Positions 35,222 through 45,901 of a DNA stretch of 53,761 nt are shown in pieces. The DNA comes from Actinomycetota bacterium (GTDB lineage Bacteria; Actinomycetota; Acidimicrobiia; Acidimicrobiales; Ilumatobacteraceae): contig VFZC01000019.1 in assembly GCA_016871355.1 (NCBI GenBank), positions 1 to 53,761 of the forward strand. Reading direction: 5' to 3'. The translations under genes and the position numbers were made by a program. The notes under the pieces are model-generated. The model had not been told where the DNA came from and made no database searches. It worked only from the letters and a program-made list of their open reading frames with translations. The stretch's first letter is position 1. Every line of letters begins with the position of its first letter.

Positions 35222-36157
35222 TCAGGCGCGTGGGTGGGTCGATGTGTACACCGACCGTAGACGCTCCTTGCTCACGTGCGTGTATCGCTGCGTGGTGGAG
35301 ACGTCGCTGTGACCCAGCAATTCCTGAACGATGCGTAAATCGGCGCCGCCGTCGAGCAGATGAGTGGCGAAGGTGTGGCGCAACGCGTGCGGGTGCGTGG
35401 GCGACGAACTCCGCTCGTCGATCACCCGGCGAACGTCGCGCGGCCCGAGGCGAGTGCCGCGGGAGTTGAGGAACAAGGCGGCACCCGATCGGTCGCCCAC
35501 GACCTCTTTGCGAACGCGAATCCACGCCTTCACGGCGTCGGCGGCGGCCTGCGACATGGGCACCCGACGCTCCTTGCCGCCTTTGCCCCACACCATGACG
35601 ACCGAACGACGCTGATCGCAACCGTCGAGATCGAGTCCGCACACTTCACTCACGCGCAATCCGCTGCCGTACAGCAATTCGAGCACCGCATCGTCGCGCA
35701 GGCGCCGCCAGTGCGGTGTGTCGTCGGGAAGCGCCTCGGGCTCGAGCAGGTCGCGTAGTTCGCGACCGTCGAGTACGCGCGGTAACCGACCTTCACCCGA
35801 TGGCGCGCGCAATCCGAGTGACGGATCGGCGGTCACCACACCGTGCCGACGAGCCCAGGCGAAGTAGCGGCGCAATGCCGAGGCTTTGCGCGCGATCGAC
35901 CTTTTGGCGAACCCTTCGGCCCTGAGATGAGCGAGATACCGACGCAACACGATGCGATCGACACCGGCCGGGCTATCGATGCCAGCTGCCGTATTGCCCG
36001 CCACCGTGTCGCCACACCATTCGACGAAGTCGCGCAGGTCGGTGCGATACGCGATCACCGTGTTGGCCGAGGCACGCGTGAGCGACATGACGAAGTCGTC
36101 GAGTTGCCAGGCGTCGCGGTGCGTCACCGACTTGGTCGTTCGCGCCGCTTTTGCCAC
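35222..36157 (-). CDS. xerC: Tyrosine recombinase XerC/XerD
   Basis: Xer recombinases resolve chromosome dimers at dif sites. The 311-residue protein has the N-terminal SAM-like core-binding domain (about 15-110, DDFVMSLTRASANTVIAYRTDLRDF) and the catalytic domain with Arg in LLYGSGLRVSEVCGL, Lys in VWGKGGKERRVPM, H-x-x-R in HALRHTFATHLLDGG, and the nucleophile Tyr in STTQRYTHVS. I start it at GTG 36157, which follows TACCCT (36169-36164) by 6 bases; the upstream extension lies in dprA. It is adjacent to dprA, as in many actinobacteria. Whether it is XerC or XerD cannot be told from this copy alone. Confidence 0.92.
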   Translation of the reverse strand: MAKAARTTKSVTHRDAWQLDDFVMSLTRASANTVIAYRTDLRDFVEWCGDTVAGNTAAGIDSPAGVDRIVLRRYLAHLRAEGFAKRSIARKASALRRYFAWARRHGVVTADPSLGLRAPSGEGRLPRVLDGRELRDLLEPEALPDDTPHWRRLRDDAVLELLYGSGLRVSEVCGLDLDGCDQRRSVVMVWGKGGKERRVPMSQAAADAVKAWIRVRKEVVGDRSGAALFLNSRGTRLGPRDVRRVIDERSSSPTHPHALRHTFATHLLDGGADLRIVQELLGHSDVSTTQRYTHVSKERLRSVYTSTHPRA

Positions 36158-36161
36158 GTGG

Positions 36162-37301
36162 TCAGGGTACCGAGTGGTTCGACGACGGGTTGGCCAGTTC
36201 GAACCAGCCATCGGTGCACACGACCCAACCGTTGGCTTCGAGCCGGCCGAGAGCCAACGCCACCGCTCCGAGGGAGTGGGGCGCACTGGCCCGCACCACG
36301 TCGTCGAGTGCCATCGGATCGGCGGTCATCACCGTGAGAACCTCGCGATCGACACCCATCGGCACCGGCCGCAGATCGCGCACGACGTCGTGACGAGTTG
36401 GCGTGAGGCCGAGCACGGTCAGCACATCGTCGGGTGACGCCGCAACCAGTGCGCCGTCGCGCAACAACAAGTTGGTCCCCTCACTCGCCAAGGATCGAGT
36501 GGCACCCGGAACCGACATCACCGGAACGTCTCGTTGCAACGCTTCGTTGACGGTGAGCATCGAGCCTCCCGTGGCGCGCGACTCGACCACGACGAGCACC
36601 TCGGCCAACGCAGCGATGATCCGATTACGAAGCGGAAAGCGAAATCGATCGGGTTCGGTCCCCGGCGGCGACTCCGACACCAACACACCGCACTCGGCCA
36701 CGTCCGACCACAAACGAGAGTTGATGCGCGGATACACGACATCGAGTCCGGATGCGACCACTCCGATGGGTGGGGCCGTGACCAGTGTCGACTGGGTCGA
36801 ATTCGAGGCGAGCGCACCGCGATGAGCCGCCGCGTCGATACCGAGCGCCAGACCCGACACCACCGCCACACCGTGAGAAGCCAGCGCGCGACCGAAGTCG
36901 TGGGCGGCCCCGCGCCCGTACTCGGTGGCCCGGCGAGTTCCGACCAGAGCCACGCGGCGACACCGATCGATCACGGTGATGTCGCCCCGCCAGAACAAGG
37001 CGGCGGGCGCGGCTGGGTCGAGGGCCAGCGACTCGGGATAGTCGGGGTCGCCCATCACCGTCACGTGCATGGTGGCCAGACGTGACTCGATCTCGCCATC
37101 GGACGGAGCGGTGCCGAGAGCCTTCGTCCAGGCCTCGTGCAACTCGGATGAATCGTTCGAGACACGTCGACCCCGACGCAGGTCGTGTTCGACATCGACT
37201 GGTCGTCGACCGCGTAGCAGGGATCGCACTCGTCGCGGGCCGAGCGCTGGCAAACCGAGCAGACGCGTGACCGCGATGTGATCGCTCGAGTGATGGTTCA
37301 C
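36162..37301 (-). CDS. dprA: DNA-protecting protein DprA
   Basis: DprA loads RecA on incoming single-stranded DNA during transformation. The 379-residue protein has a SAM-like N-terminus, the Rossmann-like DNA-binding domain (ALVGTRRATEYGRGAA, VVSGLALGIDAAAHRGAL, SESPPGTEPDRFRFPLRNRIIAALAEVLVVVE, SGGSMLT-like TGGSMLTVNEALQRDVPVMSVPG) and a C-terminal winged-helix-like domain (about 315-370). The GTG at 37301 overlaps the stop of comM (GTGA). A much longer frame upstream is within comM antisense-like sequence and non-coding. It pairs with comM in a DNA-uptake and recombination module, though this does not prove natural competence. Confidence 0.94.
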   Translation of the reverse strand: MNHHSSDHIAVTRLLGLPALGPRRVRSLLRGRRPVDVEHDLRRGRRVSNDSSELHEAWTKALGTAPSDGEIESRLATMHVTVMGDPDYPESLALDPAAPAALFWRGDITVIDRCRRVALVGTRRATEYGRGAAHDFGRALASHGVAVVSGLALGIDAAAHRGALASNSTQSTLVTAPPIGVVASGLDVVYPRINSRLWSDVAECGVLVSESPPGTEPDRFRFPLRNRIIAALAEVLVVVESRATGGSMLTVNEALQRDVPVMSVPGATRSLASEGTNLLLRDGALVAASPDDVLTVLGLTPTRHDVVRDLRPVPMGVDREVLTVMTADPMALDDVVRASAPHSLGAVALALGRLEANGWVVCTDGWFELANPSSNHSVP

Positions 37302-38806
37302 GGTCGCGGCCGAACCCCGATGTGCGAACGCAATGCCAACGCGGCCGCGATGTGATGATCGGTCAACTCGCCGTCGTGCGCGGCGAGATCGGCCAACGAC
37401 CGGGCCACCCGGCGCACACGCAACAGACCGCGACCCGAGAGTCGCCCGCGTTCGACGTTGTCGCGCAACAGTCGACGTGCGACTTCGGACAACGTCGCGT
37501 GTTCGTCGATCGATGACGCGTCGAGAGTCGCGTTGAGCCGGCCCTGTCGTTCGATCGCGCGCTCGCGCGCGGCCTGCACACGCACCGAGACCTCGGCGGT
37601 CGACTCCCCCGCGAACTGGCCGAGCAGTTCGTCGGCCTCCGGTGACTGCACCACCACACGAAGATCGAAGCGATCGAGCAACGGACCCGAGAATCGTCGG
37701 CGATAACGCGCCAAGGCACTGTCGTCGCACGAACACGAACCCGGCGGACCACCACCGCACGGACACGGATTGGTGGCGCCGACGAGAGTGAAGCGGGCCG
37801 GCAACGTGGCGGTGGCATTGGCTCGCGACAATCGGACCACACCTTCTTCGAGCGGTTGTCGCAGAGCGTCGAGCGTCGACGGTGCGAACTCGCCGAGTTC
37901 GTCGAGGAACAGAACACCTCCGTGGGCCAGGCTGATCTCGCCCGGCCGCAACACACCCGAACCGCCACCGACCATCGCGATGTGACTGAGCGAGTGATGC
38001 GGCATGCGAATGGGTGGCACGGTGACGAGACCACCCGGTGGGAGCGATTCGCCGGCCGCCGAACGAATCATCGTCGCGGCCAACGCGGTGTCGTCATCGA
38101 GGCGCGGCAGCAGGCCGGGCAATCGTTGCGCGAGCATCGTCTTTCCCGAACCCGGCGGCCCGATGAGCAAGAGATGATGCCCGCCGCTCGCCGCCAACTC
38201 GAGACCGAGTCGGGCCGTCGCCTGACCGCGCACATCGGCCAGGTCGGGAACCACCACGGCGACGGAGTCGCGAGACCGAGCACCCTCGGGGCACGTCCAC
38301 TCGCGTAGACCGTTCAAACACTCGACGACTTCCAGCAGAGATGACGCGACTCGCACCGACCGCGGCCGCACGATGGATGCCTCGGCCCAATTGTCGGTTG
38401 GCACCACCACGTCGACGTCGCGACGGGCGGCGATCATGGGTGCGGCACCGACCACGGCGCGCAAGCGTCCGTCGAGTCCGAGTTCACCCACGAATGCCGT
38501 ATTGGCCACCGAGGCCAACGGCACCTTCCCGTTGGCGACTAGCACCGCGATCGCGATCGCCAAGTCGAGTGACGAGCCGACCTTGCGCACATCGGATGGT
38601 GCGAGGTTCATGGTGATGCGACGGGCCGGCCAGTCGAGACCACTCGACACGAAAGCCGCGCGCACGCGATCGCGCGCTTCGCGACACACTTCGTCGGGTC
38701 GACCGAGAATCGTGAGGCCAGGCAGACCCTGGCCGATGTGAACCTCGACGGCTACGGGTTGACCGTGAACACCGAGGACGGTGGCGGAGAGAACGTTCGA
38801 CAACAT
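37298..38806 (-). CDS. comM: ComM/YifB family Mg-chelatase-like AAA+ ATPase
   Basis: ComM relatives are hexameric helicases that promote branch migration during natural transformation. The 502-residue protein has the N-terminal Lon-like domain (VEVHIGQGLPGLTILGRPDEVCREARDRVRAAF, MNLAPSDVRKVGSSLDLAIA), Walker A GPPGSGKTMLAQRLPGLLP, the Walker B and sensor region LFLDELGEF, a zinc-like CPCGGGPPGSCSCDD loop with four cysteines, and a C-terminal domain. It leads the leftward dprA-xerC-whiG... run. The start at 38806 has no clear ribosome-binding site or TANNNT box. A GTGACGTCAC palindrome lies 22 bases upstream. Confidence 0.93.
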   Translation of the reverse strand: MLSNVLSATVLGVHGQPVAVEVHIGQGLPGLTILGRPDEVCREARDRVRAAFVSSGLDWPARRITMNLAPSDVRKVGSSLDLAIAIAVLVANGKVPLASVANTAFVGELGLDGRLRAVVGAAPMIAARRDVDVVVPTDNWAEASIVRPRSVRVASSLLEVVECLNGLREWTCPEGARSRDSVAVVVPDLADVRGQATARLGLELAASGGHHLLLIGPPGSGKTMLAQRLPGLLPRLDDDTALAATMIRSAAGESLPPGGLVTVPPIRMPHHSLSHIAMVGGGSGVLRPGEISLAHGGVLFLDELGEFAPSTLDALRQPLEEGVVRLSRANATATLPARFTLVGATNPCPCGGGPPGSCSCDDSALARYRRRFSGPLLDRFDLRVVVQSPEADELLGQFAGESTAEVSVRVQAARERAIERQGRLNATLDASSIDEHATLSEVARRLLRDNVERGRLSGRGLLRVRRVARSLADLAAHDGELTDHHIAAALALRSHIGVRPRP

Positions 38807-38827
38807 GCCGTGATGTGGGAAAACGGT

Positions 38828-38837
38828 GTGACGTCAC
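38828..38837. promoter_or_regulatory. 10-base palindrome between comM and a lipoprotein gene
   Basis: GTGACGTCAC lies in the 77-base divergent gap between comM and the lipoprotein gene, where an operator could control both. It resembles no operator I can name in actinobacteria, and a single 10-base palindrome may be chance. Confidence 0.3.
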
Positions 38838-38883
38838 GGTGACCGAACCTTCCGAGTCGCACCTGCGAGACTGTCGACCGGCC

Positions 38884-39354
38884 ATGAAAGCGTTCCGACA
38901 CCTTCCGAGACCCGGACTCGCGTTCGGCATCGTGGCGGTTGCCGCTACTGGTCTGGCCGGTTGCAGCGATACCGACCGCAGCGCCGAACGATTCTGTGGC
39001 GAGATCGCCCAGCAAGTTCCGTTTCTCGAGGGCCCGTTCGTCGAACCCGGCGACATCGACGATCTGGTCGACCGCTACGAGAAGCTCGACCGCATCACTC
39101 CGCTGGCCATCGAAGACGAGTGGCGCACCATCACCGAGTTGATGAAGATGGCATCCGACGTCGACCCGAGCGATCCGCGTTCGCGCCAGGACGTGGCCGA
39201 CGCGGCCTACAAAGCCGAGCGGTCGGCGCGCGACGTGGCGATCTGGGTGGAGACCACGTGTGGTGTGGCGATGCCCGATGTGGTGGGCGTGGAGGGAAGC
39301 GTGCCGGTCACGACTCAGCCGGTCACAACTCAGCCGGCCGCACCCGCGCCGTGA
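38884..39354 (+). CDS. Small secreted lipoprotein of unknown function
   Basis: The 156-residue protein has a lipoprotein signal: basic N-terminus (MKAFRHLPRP), hydrophobic core (about 11-24), and lipobox LAGC with the acylated cysteine at about residue 27. The mature part is mostly helical and acidic (EIAQQVPFLEGPF, DDLVDRYEKLDRITPLAIEDEWRTI), contains two further cysteines, and ends in a Pro/Thr/Val tail with VTTQP repeated twice. I do not recognise a domain. The start is at ATG 38884; a longer frame from 38815 would bury the signal sequence. It is divergent from comM and its stop abuts the clpP stop. Confidence 0.8.
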   Translation: MKAFRHLPRPGLAFGIVAVAATGLAGCSDTDRSAERFCGEIAQQVPFLEGPFVEPGDIDDLVDRYEKLDRITPLAIEDEWRTITELMKMASDVDPSDPRSRQDVADAAYKAERSARDVAIWVETTCGVAMPDVVGVEGSVPVTTQPVTTQPAAPAP

Positions 39355-39942
39355 TCAGACGATCTCGCCGCGCTTCACGATGACTTTGTCGACCAGTCCG
39401 TAGGCCTTGGCCTCGTCGGCGGTGAACCAACGATCGCGCTCGGCATCGGCCTGGATCTTCTCGAGCGGCTGACCCGAATGGAACGCCGTGAGTTCGGCCA
39501 TGCGGCGCTTGGTGTAGGTGAACTGCTCGACCTGGATGGCGATGTCGGCGGCCTGGCCGCGCAGGCCGGCGAGCGGCTGGTGCATCATGATGCGCGCATT
39601 GGGCAACGTGTAACGCTTGCCCGCGGCTCCAGCGGTGAGAAGGAATTGGCCCATGCTCGCGGCCAGACCCATGCACACCGTGGCCACGTCACAGGAAACG
39701 AACTGCATGGTGTCGTAGATGGCCATACCCGCGGTCACCGAGCCTCCCGGACTGTTGACATACAGCCAGATGTCGGCGTCGGCGTCTTCGCCCTCGAGGT
39801 ACAGCAACTGAGCGCAGATCTGGTTGGCGATGTCGTCGTTGACATCGGTTCCGAGCATGACGACTCGGTTCTTCAGCAGACGGGTGAAGATGTCGGCGCG
39901 ACCGGCGTCGCCGGCCTCAAGGTTGAAGATCGGTGTCGTCAT
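39355..39942 (-). CDS. clpP: ATP-dependent Clp protease proteolytic subunit
   Basis: ClpP forms the chambered serine protease of ClpXP or ClpCP. The 195-residue protein has the triad Ser96 (GLAASMGQF), His121 (MMHQPLAG) and Asp170 (ERDRW), the handle helix region and NSPGGSVTAGMAIYD. Length is normal. Actinobacteria usually carry clpP1-clpP2 in tandem followed by clpX; this copy stands alone, so partners must lie elsewhere. The ATG at 39942 follows TAGTCT (39955-39950) by 7 bases with no Shine-Dalgarno, indicating a leaderless mRNA, back to back with the carbonic anhydrase promoter. Confidence 0.96.
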   Translation of the reverse strand: MTTPIFNLEAGDAGRADIFTRLLKNRVVMLGTDVNDDIANQICAQLLYLEGEDADADIWLYVNSPGGSVTAGMAIYDTMQFVSCDVATVCMGLAASMGQFLLTAGAAGKRYTLPNARIMMHQPLAGLRGQAADIAIQVEQFTYTKRRMAELTAFHSGQPLEKIQADAERDRWFTADEAKAYGLVDKVIVKRGEIV

Positions 39943-39949
39943 GGTTCGC

Positions 39950-39974
39950 AGACTAGCCCTCCAACCGCCATAAT
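39950..39974. promoter_or_regulatory. Compact divergent promoter of clpP and carbonic anhydrase
   Basis: Only 38 bases separate the two start codons. A minus-strand TAGTCT (39955-39950) serves clpP at 7 bases, and a plus-strand CATAAT (39969-39974) serves the carbonic anhydrase GTG at 6 bases. Both -35 regions would have to lie over the opposite transcript. Confidence 0.5.
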
Positions 39975-39980
39975 CAGGAG

Positions 39981-40485
39981 GTGAACAGCGACGCATCGTT
40001 CCGGCCCAACGCCGATGAATTGCTCGCCAACAACCGGGCTTTCGCCGAGGATTTCCCCGATGCCGGCCTGGCCCATACACCTCGCCGTCAACTCGCCGTG
40101 GTGGCCTGCATGGACAGCCGCATGGACATGTTCCAGATCCTCGGCCTCGACCACGGTGACGCGCACATCATCCGCAACGCTGGTGGTGTTGTGACGGATG
40201 ACGTCATCCGTTCACTCGTTCTGTCGCAGCGGTTCCTCAACACCCGCGAGATCATCCTCATCCACCACACCAATTGTGGTCTTCAGCAAGTGAACGAAGA
40301 CGATTTTAGGCACGAAATCGAAGCCGAAGTCGGCGTGAAGCCGTGGTGGTCGGTCGAATCGTTCCGCGATCCGTACACCGATGTCGGCCAGAGCATGGTT
40401 CGTCTACGCCTGAATCCGTTCATCCAACACAAGGACTTCATTCGCGGATTCGTGTACGACGTCGAAACCGGAATACTCGAAGAAG

Positions 40486-40496
<11 letters not shown>
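39981..40496 (+). CDS. Beta-carbonic anhydrase
   Basis: This zinc enzyme interconverts CO2 and bicarbonate. The 171-residue protein has the zinc ligands Cys43 (ACMDSR, with the Asp45-Arg47 dyad) and His96/Cys99 (IHHTNCG). It closely resembles in pattern the small mycobacterial beta-carbonic anhydrase Rv1284, including HIIRNAGGVVTDDVIRSL and NPFI...RGFVYDVETG. Length is the same class. The GTG start at 39981 touches AGGAG, too close to act as a Shine-Dalgarno, and CATAAT ends 6 bases upstream, so a leaderless start fits better. The stop overlaps the convergent PLP enzyme by 11 bases. Confidence 0.95.
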
Positions 40497-41769
<1,273 letters not shown>

Positions 41770-41771
41770 GT

Positions 41772-43307
<1,536 letters not shown>

Positions 43308-43315
43308 GCTTAACA

Positions 43316-43326
43316 GTTTGTCAAAC
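43316..43326. promoter_or_regulatory. Small palindrome upstream of the PLP pair
   Basis: GTTTG-T-CAAAC lies about 9 bases before the GTG at 43307 and could be an operator. It is AT-rich for this genome. No binding protein is identifiable. Confidence 0.3.
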
Positions 43327-43383
43327 GAAACACCGACCCGCACCGACCTATCGGGGGTCTCTTGGGCGAGGAGACGGAAAACC

Positions 43384-43674
43384 TCAGTGGGCGACGACTT
43401 CGGCCACCTGCATCACGGGCGTGATGTTGGTGTAGTTGGCCACATCGGCCATCACCTCGCCGGTGAGCGGTGAACTCACCCCGGCTTGGAACGCTTCCAT
43501 CGAATCGAACGTCATGTGCACGGCGGCGACGTACGGACCGTCGATTCCTTTGTCGACGGTCGTGCTGGTGGGATTCCAGGCCTTGGCGGCCAACGGCACG
43601 TGCGTGGTTCGGTAGTAGTCGTGGTCGAAAGTCGAACCTTCACCAGATGGGTAATAGACGCTCACTCGGATCAT
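43384..43674 (-). CDS. EthD-family small protein
   Basis: A 96-residue ferredoxin-like (dimeric alpha/beta barrel) protein with the EthD pattern: [49 protein letters not shown], and a C-terminal strand [15 protein letters not shown]. EthD proteins accompany oxygenases or lyases and some are small isomerase-like enzymes. The ATG at 43674 follows TACGGT (43688-43683) by 8 bases, suggesting a leaderless mRNA. A longer frame overlaps the tRNA gene and is not coding. It lies upstream of, and in the same direction as, the two PLP enzymes. Confidence 0.85.
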   Translation of the reverse strand: MIRVSVYYPSGEGSTFDHDYYRTTHVPLAAKAWNPTSTTVDKGIDGPYVAAVHMTFDSMEAFQAGVSSPLTGEVMADVANYTNITPVMQVAEVVAH

Positions 43675-43682
43675 GCGGACGG

Positions 43683-43692
43683 ACCGTAGCAT
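43683..43692. promoter_or_regulatory. Overlapping divergent -10-like boxes for EthD and tRNA-Leu
   Basis: Plus-strand TAGCAT (43687-43692) can start the tRNA-Leu-GNAT transcript near 43699. Minus-strand TACGGT (43688-43683) starts the EthD transcript. The two hexamers share their TA step, so one polymerase position excludes the other. Confidence 0.5.
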
Positions 43693-43715
43693 TCGAGACC
43701 TGGGGCAACCCGGAC

Positions 43716-43800
43716 GCGGGCGTGGCGAAACTGGCAGACGCGCAGGATTTAGGTTCCTGTCCCGAAAGGGGTGTGGGTTCAAGTCCCTCCGCCCGCACCA
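43716..43800 (+). tRNA. tRNA-Leu (anticodon TAG)
   Basis: An 85-base class II tRNA with a perfect 7-bp acceptor stem (GCGGGCG / CGCCCGC), discriminator A and encoded CCA (43798-43800). The anticodon stem CAGGA/TCCTG holds the loop TTTAGGT, anticodon TAG, reading CUA and probably other CUN codons. The variable arm is the longer leucine type (CCC-GAAA-GGG). The T arm has the TTCAAGT loop and one U-U mismatch in its stem (GTGGG/CCCTC), which is unusual. The last base of CCA is the first base of the ATG of the downstream GNAT gene. Confidence 0.95.
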
Positions 43801-44798
43801 TGCCCACCTCCCTACGCCCGATTCGAGCCGACGACCTGCCCGAACTCGTGGCCGTCGTCAACCGTCGCTATCAAGCGGCCGGAATTCGCATCAACATGCA
43901 AGCCGACGAACTCGGCGAGGAGATCGACTCGTCGCTCACCAACCGCGGACGTGACACGCGCGTCGCCGTCGACGAGTCGGGTCGCATCGTCGGCTACACC
44001 TGGACCATTCACCTGCCGAGCGACGTGTCCGAGGAGCGGTGTTACGTGGAAGGCGGTGTCGACACCGATCGACGCGGTCTCGGTATCGGCCATCAACTCC
44101 TCACGTGGTCGCTCGCGCACGCCCGCGAGCGACTCGACACCAGTTCGAACTCCATTCCGCGCTACGTACGAATCGACCACCACGTCGATGACGAGGCCAC
44201 GCGCGAACTCGTCGCGTCGTTCGGTTTCACACCGGTGCGATGGTTCGACGATCTCGTGCGACCGCTCACCGATCTCGACGACCTTCCGACGGCCGATTCG
44301 ATCGGAGGTTCCCCGGTGACGATCGAACCCTGGCCCCTCGACGACCCGTTGGATGACGAGATCCGAATCGTCAAGAACACCTCGTTCACCGATCACTGGG
44401 GCTCGACACCCACGTCTGTCGAGGGGTGGACCGAAATGACCACCGGCTTCGGGAGTCGTCTCGATCTGTCTTTGATCGCGCGTGACACGGCGAGCGGACG
44501 CATCGTCGCGTTCCTCCTGTCGAAGCGGTACCCGGCCGATGACGAACTCTTGGGTTACTCGCAGGCCTGGGTCGACAAACTCGGAACGCTGCCCGAATGG
44601 CGCGGACGCGGACTCGCGTCGGCCCTCATCGGCGAAGCCTTGCGTCAATACGCAGCCGACGGCTCGACCCACGCGGCCATCGGAGTCGACGCCGACAATC
44701 CCAGTGGTGCGTCCCGCCTCTATCGAGCGCTCGGATTCACGACGCACACCCAGATCGTCACGAGTCAGATCGATCACTCTGCGAGACTCACGTCGTGA
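43800..44798 (+). CDS. Tandem GNAT-domain acetyltransferase-like protein
   Basis: A 332-residue protein with two GCN5-related N-acetyltransferase domains. The first (about 1-160) has VEGGVDTDRRGLGIGHQLL (acetyl-CoA loop R/Q-x-x-G-x-G/A), and the second (about 175-325) has LPEWRGRGLASALIGEALRQ and DADNPSGASRLYRALGF. The double-GNAT layout recalls mycothiol synthase (MshD), but I see no decisive residues. The start ATG at 43800 uses the terminal A of the tRNA-Leu CCA. No in-frame alternative near the domain start has a ribosome-binding site. The stop overlaps the next gene in GTGA fashion, so the two are coupled. Confidence 0.85.
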   Translation: MPTSLRPIRADDLPELVAVVNRRYQAAGIRINMQADELGEEIDSSLTNRGRDTRVAVDESGRIVGYTWTIHLPSDVSEERCYVEGGVDTDRRGLGIGHQLLTWSLAHARERLDTSSNSIPRYVRIDHHVDDEATRELVASFGFTPVRWFDDLVRPLTDLDDLPTADSIGGSPVTIEPWPLDDPLDDEIRIVKNTSFTDHWGSTPTSVEGWTEMTTGFGSRLDLSLIARDTASGRIVAFLLSKRYPADDELLGYSQAWVDKLGTLPEWRGRGLASALIGEALRQYAADGSTHAAIGVDADNPSGASRLYRALGFTTHTQIVTSQIDHSARLTS

Positions 44799-45901
44799 CG
44801 CAATCAGCACGACGAGTCGGTGATCTACCGACGCCGACCCTCGTGGTCGACAGTGGCGCGTTCGAACGCAATCTGTCCACCATGGCCGCGGTTCGCCCCG
44901 GTACGACGTTGCGACCGCACGTGAAAGCCCACAAGAGCACGTCGCTCGCCGCTCATCAGGCGGCCCGAGGCCACGCCACGTTCACCTGCGCCACACCGCG
45001 CGAAGTGGTGGGTATGGCCGAGGCCGGTGTGGGCACCGATCTCCTCCTGGCCAACGAGACCGTCGACCCGGTTCGTCTGGCCGCCATGGCGCACGCCGAG
45101 AGCGCCACCGGCGCCATGGTGACCGTGGCGATCGACTCGGTCGAGACGCTCGACGCGGCCCGCGTCGCCGGCATTCGTCATGTTCTGGTCGATGTGAACG
45201 TCGGTCTCCCGCGCTGTGGCATCGCACCCGATCGCACCGCCGATCTGGCCGCTCGAGCAGCCGACGCCGGGCTCGTGGTGCGCGGAGTCATGGGATACGA
45301 AGGCCATCTCATGGCGGTGAAGGACCGAAACGACCAACGGGCCAAGGTCCTCGCGTCGATGACCACGTTGGTCGACTGTGCCCATGCCGTTCGTCGAGTC
45401 GTGGGCGACGATGCGTCGATCGTGTCGGCCGGCGGAACCGGAACGTTCGATCTCTACGACCCCGTCCATTCGATCCTCGGACAGATCAACGAGGTGCAGG
45501 CCGGGAGCTACGCCCTCATGGACACGCACTACGGAGCGTTGTCACTTCCGTTCGAACAAGCGCTGTTCGTGGTCGGAACGGTGATTTCTCGCACGATCGG
45601 ATCGAGTGAAGGTTCGCCGTCGTGGGCGGTCGTCGACATCGGACTCAAGTCGCTCGGCATGGACCACGGCAATCCGACGATCGACGGCGCATCCGTCTGG
45701 TTCTGCAGCGACGAACACACCACGTTCTCACCCGACGACGGCGCACCGGTTCCCCATGTCGGTGATCGCGTGTTCGTACGTCCGGCTCATGTCGATCCGA
45801 CCGTGGCCATGCACACCGCGATGCACGTGGTCGACGACGCTCGCGCCGGCTCCGATGCACGAGTGATCGAGGTCTGGCCAGTCGACTTGCGCGGCTGGTG
45901 A
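44795..45901 (+). CDS. D-threonine aldolase-like PLP enzyme (fold type III)
   Basis: A 368-residue member of the alanine racemase N-terminal/D-threonine aldolase family. The PLP lysine is probably K44 in RPHVKAHKS, the family signature. The barrel is followed by a C-terminal beta domain with the metal site H-x-D in RPAHVDPTVAMH, where D-threonine aldolases have His and Asp/Cys. It could split D-beta-hydroxy amino acids into glycine and an aldehyde, or dehydrate them. The GTG at 44795 overlaps the GNAT stop. Its stop is immediately followed by the rdgB stop on the other strand. Together with the two fold-type II PLP enzymes it suggests amino acid turnover here. Confidence 0.88.
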   Translation: MTQSARRVGDLPTPTLVVDSGAFERNLSTMAAVRPGTTLRPHVKAHKSTSLAAHQAARGHATFTCATPREVVGMAEAGVGTDLLLANETVDPVRLAAMAHAESATGAMVTVAIDSVETLDAARVAGIRHVLVDVNVGLPRCGIAPDRTADLAARAADAGLVVRGVMGYEGHLMAVKDRNDQRAKVLASMTTLVDCAHAVRRVVGDDASIVSAGGTGTFDLYDPVHSILGQINEVQAGSYALMDTHYGALSLPFEQALFVVGTVISRTIGSSEGSPSWAVVDIGLKSLGMDHGNPTIDGASVWFCSDEHTTFSPDDGAPVPHVGDRVFVRPAHVDPTVAMHTAMHVVDDARAGSDARVIEVWPVDLRGW

